From NCBI GenBank assembly GCA_030015575.1, contig CM057338.1:778299864-778363863 (forward strand): a DNA stretch of 64,000 bases, given 5' to 3'. Below, one piece after another: positions 57,409 to 64,000 of this stretch (the first letter of the stretch is position 1; every line of letters starts with the position of its first letter). Source of the DNA: Agapanthus africanus. Lineage: Eukaryota; Streptophyta; Magnoliopsida; Asparagales; Amaryllidaceae. Made by a program: the position numbers and the translations under genes. The notes below the pieces were generated by a model that did no database searches, was not told where the DNA came from, and saw nothing but the letters and a program-made list of their open reading frames with translations.

Positions 57409-60147
57409 GGTCGCTACCTAGAGAGAGAGAAAGAAGAAAACACTTTAGTGTATGCTCTTGCAAGATTAGATTGGTTATTATCTTATCTAATCAGAATGGC
57501 TCCCACTGTTTTTATCAAATCTTCCTTCAAACCCTAAAGGTAAGACTAGCCGGGATTAATTACTTCTTACAAGTTCACCAATTTTTTAGCCAGGCTAGTG
57601 TTGGTACTTTGAGGGAGGTTTCCCGTGCTTTCGCACGGACCTAATTAAAATAAACCTCGTTTTCCCAGAGGCATAACCCCGTTAATATCTTTCTAGACAC
57701 CTACTTGTGATATGTAAAACTCTCCCAGAAGTAACTCTTACTCGCAGTGGGTATCGGGATCCAACTATCCCATAGAAGGTATGCAATCTCATTGCAAATT
57801 TCAACACTTGAAATTCCCTATAATACTTTTGCCCCTAACAACTCATGACCTTAACATAGTCAACAAATCATAAGCGCTAGCCAAGTTCAACCCGTCATTT
57901 CCTGATTGAATTAAACCCACCCGCACGACCCTTAACACAGTTAACAAAGTCATACGACTACCCTAATCCAATCGCATCTCATGCTTTAGCAGATAAACAC
58001 TAATCAGCTACCGCACATTACGCCTTAACATAGTCAACAAACATAGCACGAATACTAAGTAGTATTTTTCTGAAATGACGGAAGGCTATGACAGTTTTTT
58101 AGGAAAACCTTTTGTGTATTGAACTTGATATCGTTGTAGAAACAAGTGATTTTGAAAAGGAGTGTTGTTGAGGCTTTTACTAGTTTCACTAAAGAGGTCA
58201 CTCCCGATGAAGGGATCTTGGCTCTTTCCTTATCGAATAAGGTGCAGGATATTTCACAAATACCACTATGCAAAGTAAGAACTATAGAAGCAATCAGAAA
58301 CAAAACCGAGTGAGTTGTAGCATATGCTAGTTTCGCTAAAGAGGTCTCTCCCGGTGAAGGGATCTCGGCTCTTTCCTTATCGAATAAGGTGCTGGATATT
58401 CTACAAGGAATACCGCTATGCAAAGCAAAAACTAGAGCCACCCTTTTTGAAAATTTGATTCTACAACATCTTTTATCTTTCTTTTCTTTCATTAATCTCA
58501 TTAATGAAGTCCCATCATTTATGCTTCCTAAGCATCACAGAAGAAACGAAAATACAGCGTACGCTTATGCCATCCGTATTCGCCACAGTGTCCCGTTATA
58601 CACCGTTAGGTTACTTAAATAACGACATAGCGGGGTGGGACTAGTGCGGGTGAAAAACATAAGCAACATTTATTATATATCATATATAAAATAATAAAGC
58701 ATTCGTCTCATGCATATAAAATGATCATATCACAGAATATCAGCAGCAGAAGATAACATATGAAATATTGGATATACTAGGAGGTCCGTGTTTTATTTTT
58801 GCTTGTATAAAACACGGATTCCACGGTCGTGATGAATAGCCAAACCCACATCCCTAGACCCCTACGAGAGCGGCAAGCAACCCTACCAATTCTAGAGTTA
58901 GGAGACCCGGACTCGACTCCTCGAGTTGGTCTCCCTCTGGACTCTAGAACCCGGTTACTTGTGCTCCCCACCTTGGGTCTATCCTAATGCGGAAAAGTAA
59001 ATAATATACAATAATGGTGACATCATCCTCAACCCGGAAGTGCCCCAATAAAAGAGCATTACATACAATGAATTTTACATGAATGAAAATAAAAATTCTC
59101 ATCTCACATAAAACCCCCGGCTATTCAAAACACGACGATCCAATATAACATATCATAGCAACACATAACATCATATGTCATCAACGTAAGTAAATATGCG
59201 TATCACATATGTCGTTGACTTATAGCAATGAAAACGGCGATACACCACATATTACACTTACGGTCACAGAAAAGAAAATGTCAAACTACAACATTTGGAA
59301 TCCACAATCACCTCAAACATCATAAACCCAAAATATCACATATCTCGGATTTTATGCCTAACTATATGAATTCCACATATTGTATCACATTCCAGAAAAA
59401 GCTAGACGATGTTAAACATTTCGATCGAATCAACAACCACCCAAAATTTCCCAAAAAGCTCAACACTTGAGCGCAGTTTAAAAATACTCAGTACATGCCA
59501 CATTGCCTATGAACCAGCCGTAGAAGGGTCAACCAATGGCTCACCTTTGGCGCCGTGGAACCACCACAAACCCTAGGGTTTAGCGGCAGTTCTTACGGTC
59601 ACAGAATCGAGTTAGGGTTTCGTTCTTCTAGAGGGTCCACTGCATCACTTGCACGATATTTGAATGTTCTTTAACTATGAAAAAATCCAATTCCTGGAAA
59701 ATTTTCCGGCAAGGGTTAAAGTGGGTATTTGATATCCAATCGAACTTTTTAACACCGTCTAAATAACCTGAAACAAAAATTAGAATTACGAATACGAAAC
59801 ACTCCGAATAGCCATTGCACAAAGATAACATCACATTCAAATTTAGCAAAAACAAACAACACCTGAAATACCAAACCCCAGAGACTGGAACACAGTAGAA
59901 ATTTCAACCCAAAACCCTCATCTGGGCCGAGCAGGCCGGTTCTAAGAGCATTGTGGCCGGCCAAATTCCGGTGAGGGGGGCTGAAATTTTCACTGTGTTC
60001 ATGTTGCATCTCATACAACATTCTGTAGTTGTTTAAATTTTTTTTTGGCTCCTTAAAAAATTCGACAGAAACTAGGGTTTTAAATCGGATGTTTCAGAGT
60101 TGTTTCGGTTTCGTAATCCTACACAATCCGTCTAATTCTCTAGCTAG
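57409..60147 (-). other. Leader of element E
   Basis: Non-coding, in the same order as in A, B and C. A worn version of the GC motif lies at about 59547-59600. A perfect 12 bp hairpin lies at 58785-58818 (arms TCCGTGTTTTAT and ATAAAACACGGA). The conserved block is at 58566-58661. Two module copies with GAAGGGATCTYGGCTCTTTCC are at about 58195 and 58345. Three copies of CCTTAACATAGTCAACAAA or a variant are at 57849, 57930 and 58023. Confidence 0.8.
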
Positions 60148-60159
60148 GATCTGATACCA
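60148..60159 (-). other. Primer binding site of E (initiator Met tRNA)
   Basis: Minus-strand TGGTATCAGATC, one base from the LTR start. Confidence 0.9.
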
Positions 60160-60160
60160 C

Positions 60161-63100
60161 TGTAGGGTTCCTAAGCACGACAGCAAGGTTTCGGGTGTCA
60201 TCGTCCATGCCAAATTAAAATTTTGCCGTGCTAAATGAACCCTAACCTAGATATTTAACTAGAGAATCATATGGAAACTAGATGTAAACTACTTTACAAC
60301 TAAGTGATTAGGGATTACAACCTTTGTAGTCCTCTCCTTCACTTCTATAGCTCCAAGTTGTAGTCCCTTCGTTGCGATCATCGAGCTTCCAGACTCTTGA
60401 GAGGCTCCACACGGTGTATAATGCATGCTTGCTTGAAGTCTTCAAAATCTAAGATGATCTACTTCGAGGAAACACGAACTCAAGCTATGACTTCACTAAT
60501 ATGGAATTAGTGAAGTTAACACCCTAATCTAAATGGCTAGTATAGAAGAGGATGATGAAGTAGGAATTTTGCTCAATTTAGTATTTAATTTCTTACAATA
60601 TTTCTTCTTTTTCTCAAGAGTTAGAGAGCAAGAATGAGATGAATGAAGAAGATGAAGTGAATGAGATGAGGTTAGAAATGCAACCTTAGGTTAGTATATG
60701 TCATGGCTAACTCATATAGAGAATAAACCATGGCTAGTGAATAGGGTTAGGTTAATAAATATCTTAGAAAATATCAAAATTGGTGGACTTAGTCAACATA
60801 AAATATCTTAGCTAAAAATCCACACAATTTTGAATTATCAAAAATAAATATAAATCCAACCATTGTCACAAATCATGGTGTGATTCTCATATACCCAAGT
60901 TACATGTATAACCTAGCATGTTACAATTATACATATCACATATATATAATTTTGTAACAAAAGAAAGGAATACATTAAACATATATCACATATATGTTAA
61001 ATGTATCCAAATGTGAGAAAATGAAATACTTAAGTGAGCATATATTAGTTAATATAATTTAATATATCAAATATATAATTATACATTAAATTATTAAATC
61101 AATACTTGATTTAAAAATCCGGCTATATCATATATAACCGATTAATACAATATGTATCATTTTATCGAATCAACACTGTTGGAGATAGTGCCCTCAGAGT
61201 CAATTATTGGATCACAGGCACGTGATTGCAATGATTGATGGAGGACCTATCCCGATAGGACAGTCTTACTCAAGATGATAGTATGCTATCTGATTTATCT
61301 TTATCATCGTGTACTGCTTTAGGTGACCTTACAGGTCACTATTGCGCGTTGATAGAGCCCCTAGGATTATTGCTTGACTGCCAGCAGTATGAGGGCGATC
61401 ATATACGTGGGAGCTGGGGTCTATAAGCACATCCTTAAAAGGTCCCTAGTCGTGGGAGTTTCGAGACAGGGCATCGATACTCCAGAGTAGACTAGTGTAT
61501 ACAGTCGAGACCCCGACGAGGGGCGGTGGCCGGTCTCACAAGCCATTGGTGTCAGTTGGTTCACCTAAGATATATACAGGTGTTCATTGGGTTATGAGTA
61601 CACCGGACAGGACTCGCCGGGAACATGCTAGTTGGTCTTATACCTGACGTCAGATAGCAGTTCCCTGGTGACATGTGTACCGGTTAGTTCATCGACCTGA
61701 GATCGTCATTTGTCTCGTGTGAGTTCCCACTGTACTTTGATTACTACCCTACCACGCTGAAAGGAGACGTACAAACAGGTTTTATTTGGGTACAGTCCCG
61801 AGCCATATGGAGGCAGTGAGCGGATCTGCAGGGGTTCGTCTCTCCCGGTATTGGGGGTGAGGTCGCGCTGTGTCTAGGAGAGCCATTACACGAAGTCCTT
61901 GGCTAAGGCAGGATATTTACTGGTAGGTATTCCAGTAGTATCTCAGGGTGTTCTGGGCTACACTCCGACACGACTTGTACCGCTTTTGGGGGTCTGACTT
62001 TTACCAACCCCTAGGCCCGCCATGCGATGCTCATATACGAACGGACCGGACTGTACATATATTGTCACTGACAGGCTCACTAGGGTGTCAGGATGAGTTC
62101 GCTCATCGACGTCCCTTTTTGTCAATACCTGGTAGCCCGTTACGTATGGCTAATACCTCTGACGTGCTAGTGGTTAAATCCACAGCCAAAGTATTGACGA
62201 GTCTTTAGAGTCCCCCACAGACCGTTTTCTCAAGTTTCGGACGAAACGCTGTAGAGGCCGTATGGAGATATGGCAGGGTTTGATCATGTACGTGCGGTAT
62301 TGCACGGATCATGATCAGACTGATAATACTAGCGGGCTTTGGATTAAGCCGGATCCTAGTATTGTACAGTGTAGATTTTGTCTCATTGCATTTGTATTCG
62401 GTCGGAATACAAATGCGGGTATGTATATATAGTCGCGGGGTTTTCCTGTAATTTATTACGGGATCAGTTTTCTGAAGTTGCCAGTTTGCTTTCCGTTTCG
62501 GCCATTTTCCTTTGTATCTTTCTTTGGCTGAAAATTGATGGAGGAGGGCTTATTTGCAATTGTGCAAATTAGCATTGTGGAGGGTGGTCTTTGTATATTG
62601 TTGCATCATGATGGTTTCATAATGGTTCCACCATCCCTTGACTTTCTTTTGATCATCATGGCTTGACTTGTGGAGATATGATGGCTGATTGTTATGAGTA
62701 TGATTATTGAGGTGACATTTTTCATCATGATCTTTCACCCTTTACTCTTGCTTCTATTATGGCTTCCCCCCCACTTGTTTTTTTCTCTCTCCCTCCATTT
62801 TTTTGGCCGGCCATTCTCTTTAGGGGCTGTCCATTTTTTGTGTTAGGGTTTTTGATCTTGTTGGCTCACACAAGAATGATATAGTTCATCCAAAAAAGCC
62901 TATTACTCATTCCTCCACCAAAAGGGCAACTTCTAGTAACCCCAAGAGACAAACCATTCCACACAATTCTACAGCACTTCTTGGGCTTGTCGGCTCGCCA
63001 ACTTCGTGCCCGAGTTTCCTCGATCCAGAGGTGGGAGCCCGTAAAAGAACCCGGCGATGTGGTGCCCTTCCGACGAGGAGATGAAGACCGGAGATTCCGC

Positions 63101-64000
63101 GGGGAGATCGGGACGACGACGAGAAGACCGAAGGACACGGATCGCTCGGTATATCTCGCTACCCCTTCTCTAGTTAGCCAGGACTATGTTAATGGCCCGA
63201 TCCAGGATTTAAAGTGCGCGGTGGTACCGGTTTACAAGTTTTGTAAAAAGTTTCGTTTCCTCATTTTGGCCTCGGATTGACGGCCGGGGCGCCGCCGTGC
63301 ACTTGCAAACACTTGATCCGATAACCCAGCTATATCACATATAACGGGCCGATATCACATATTGCGAGAATAGAATACGGTATCACATACACATATTAAT
63401 CTCGGTCCCGCACATATCACATATGTGCTCCTACTCCATTTCGTCTGAGCCAGGAAACCTCTGTGTAGGACTCTGAAGACTCGTCAATACACCGACAGTA
63501 GGTTATGATCATATCAAACACCTACAAGCCGCAAGCGGTCAGCTAAATATAACGGTCACCTGCGTATTGAGCGATCGAAAGATCAACAAGCAAGCCTGCT
63601 CACACTCCTGTGAATCCAATCAGTAACACTACCGTACAATCCGGTCTCTTCGTCTGATATGTCGCATATCCAGTTTAGGGGTGGTTAACGTCAGACCCCA
63701 GTAACCAATAAGTCGTGTCGATGTGAGGCTCATAACGGGTCAAGAAACTGCTGATAACACTTACCAGTAGATCTCCATATCAGCCCTGGCCAGGGACTTC
63801 CAGTTATGGCTAATCGAACACAGCGCAACATCAACCCCTTATACCGGGAGAGACGAAACCCCTCCTATCGCTCATTGCCTCCATGTGATTTGGGACTGCT
63901 CCCAAAAACCACAATTTTGCACGTTCTCTTGAACGTGGTAAGGTGGAAATCAAAGCACAGTGGGAATCACACAGGACTCTATGACGATCTCGGGTCTACA
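60161..64000 (-). repeat. 5' LTR of element E (family II), interrupted by H and cut by the window end
   Basis: LTR pieces are 60161-61176 and 63308-64000. It begins next to the primer site with TGTAGGGTTCCTAAGC on the + strand and aligns with J (24210 onward) and with the reverse of G's LTR. By comparison with J, about 0.5 kb lies beyond position 64000. Repeated CATATATC-type words occupy 60930-61150. Confidence 0.88.
61177..63307 (+). repeat. Solo LTR H (family I)
   Basis: 2131 bp, starts TGTTGGAGATAGTGCC and ends GTGCACTTGCA, with target duplication AACAC on both sides (61172-61176 and 63308-63312). It lacks the 78 bp duplication of A. No internal region remains, so the element was lost by LTR-LTR recombination. 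Confidence 0.94.

Larger units (their letters stand above)
33446..64000 (-). mobile_element. Element E: family II copia, split by D and by solo LTR H, both ends incomplete
   Basis: E segments in the window are 33446-34067, 55024-61176 and 63308-64000. On the minus strand they give the 5' LTR (running off the window end), iMet primer site, leader, remnant gag, protease, integrase, RT and part of RNase H. Homology to C ends abruptly at about 33446 within RNase H, so the 3' end and 3' LTR are deleted. The segments join without loss when D and H, each with one target duplication, are removed. Several in-frame stops and a collapsed gag make it defective. Confidence 0.88.

Overview
This window is plant (angiosperm) nuclear DNA and consists almost entirely of nested LTR retrotransposons. 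No host gene, rRNA, tRNA gene or CRISPR array was found. The evidence for a plant is an Athila-type Ty3/gypsy element with a tRNA-Asp primer site, a Tat-type gypsy integrase followed by long non-coding 3' DNA, and several Ty1/copia elements of the Tork clade (Angela/TAR-like) with about 2 kb LTRs and initiator-Met tRNA primer sites. The species cannot be named from sequence alone.

Letters used below. K: Tat-type gypsy, + strand, left part outside the window. G: old copia, + strand, family II LTRs, inserted in K's integrase. A: copia family I, + strand, 1552-21501, target duplication GGTTC, inserted in G's reverse transcriptase. B: copia family I, - strand, 4511-14354, duplication GGATT, inserted in A's leader. 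J: family II solo LTR, 24210-26446, also inside K's integrase. K's integrase end and long repeat-rich 3' non-coding DNA run from 26452 to about 32570, followed by a second Tat-like repeat remnant (32584-33445).

The right half holds E, a copia element on the - strand (family II). Its pol is split by D, an Athila element (+, 34068-55018, duplication GAGGC). D's integrase is split by C, the youngest and best preserved copia element (-, 41950-51706, family III, duplication TTAAA). E's 5' LTR begins at 60161, is interrupted by a family I solo LTR H (61177-63307, duplication AACAC), and runs past the window end. Removing each insert plus one target duplication restores the broken host sequence, in frame for C in D, D in E and J in K, which supports the layering.

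Nothing here is a complete working element. C needs three small repairs, D has one in-frame stop and one frameshift besides the insertion, and E, G and K are fragments. A and B carry LTR pairs that differ by only about 2-3% around an internal region whose pol is decayed and shares the same defects, so family I was probably mobilised in trans by relatives.

The most unusual content is non-coding. (1) A roughly 97 bp block, a downstream hairpin whose two arms change together, and a triplicated short motif occur in the leader of each copia element. (2) A facing pair of GC-rich palindromes is shared by copia leaders and the Athila LTR, which belong to different superfamilies. (3) K's 3' non-coding DNA is written almost wholly as short hairpins with changing arms and constant loops or AAA spacers, around an antisense ORF preceded by a good splice acceptor.
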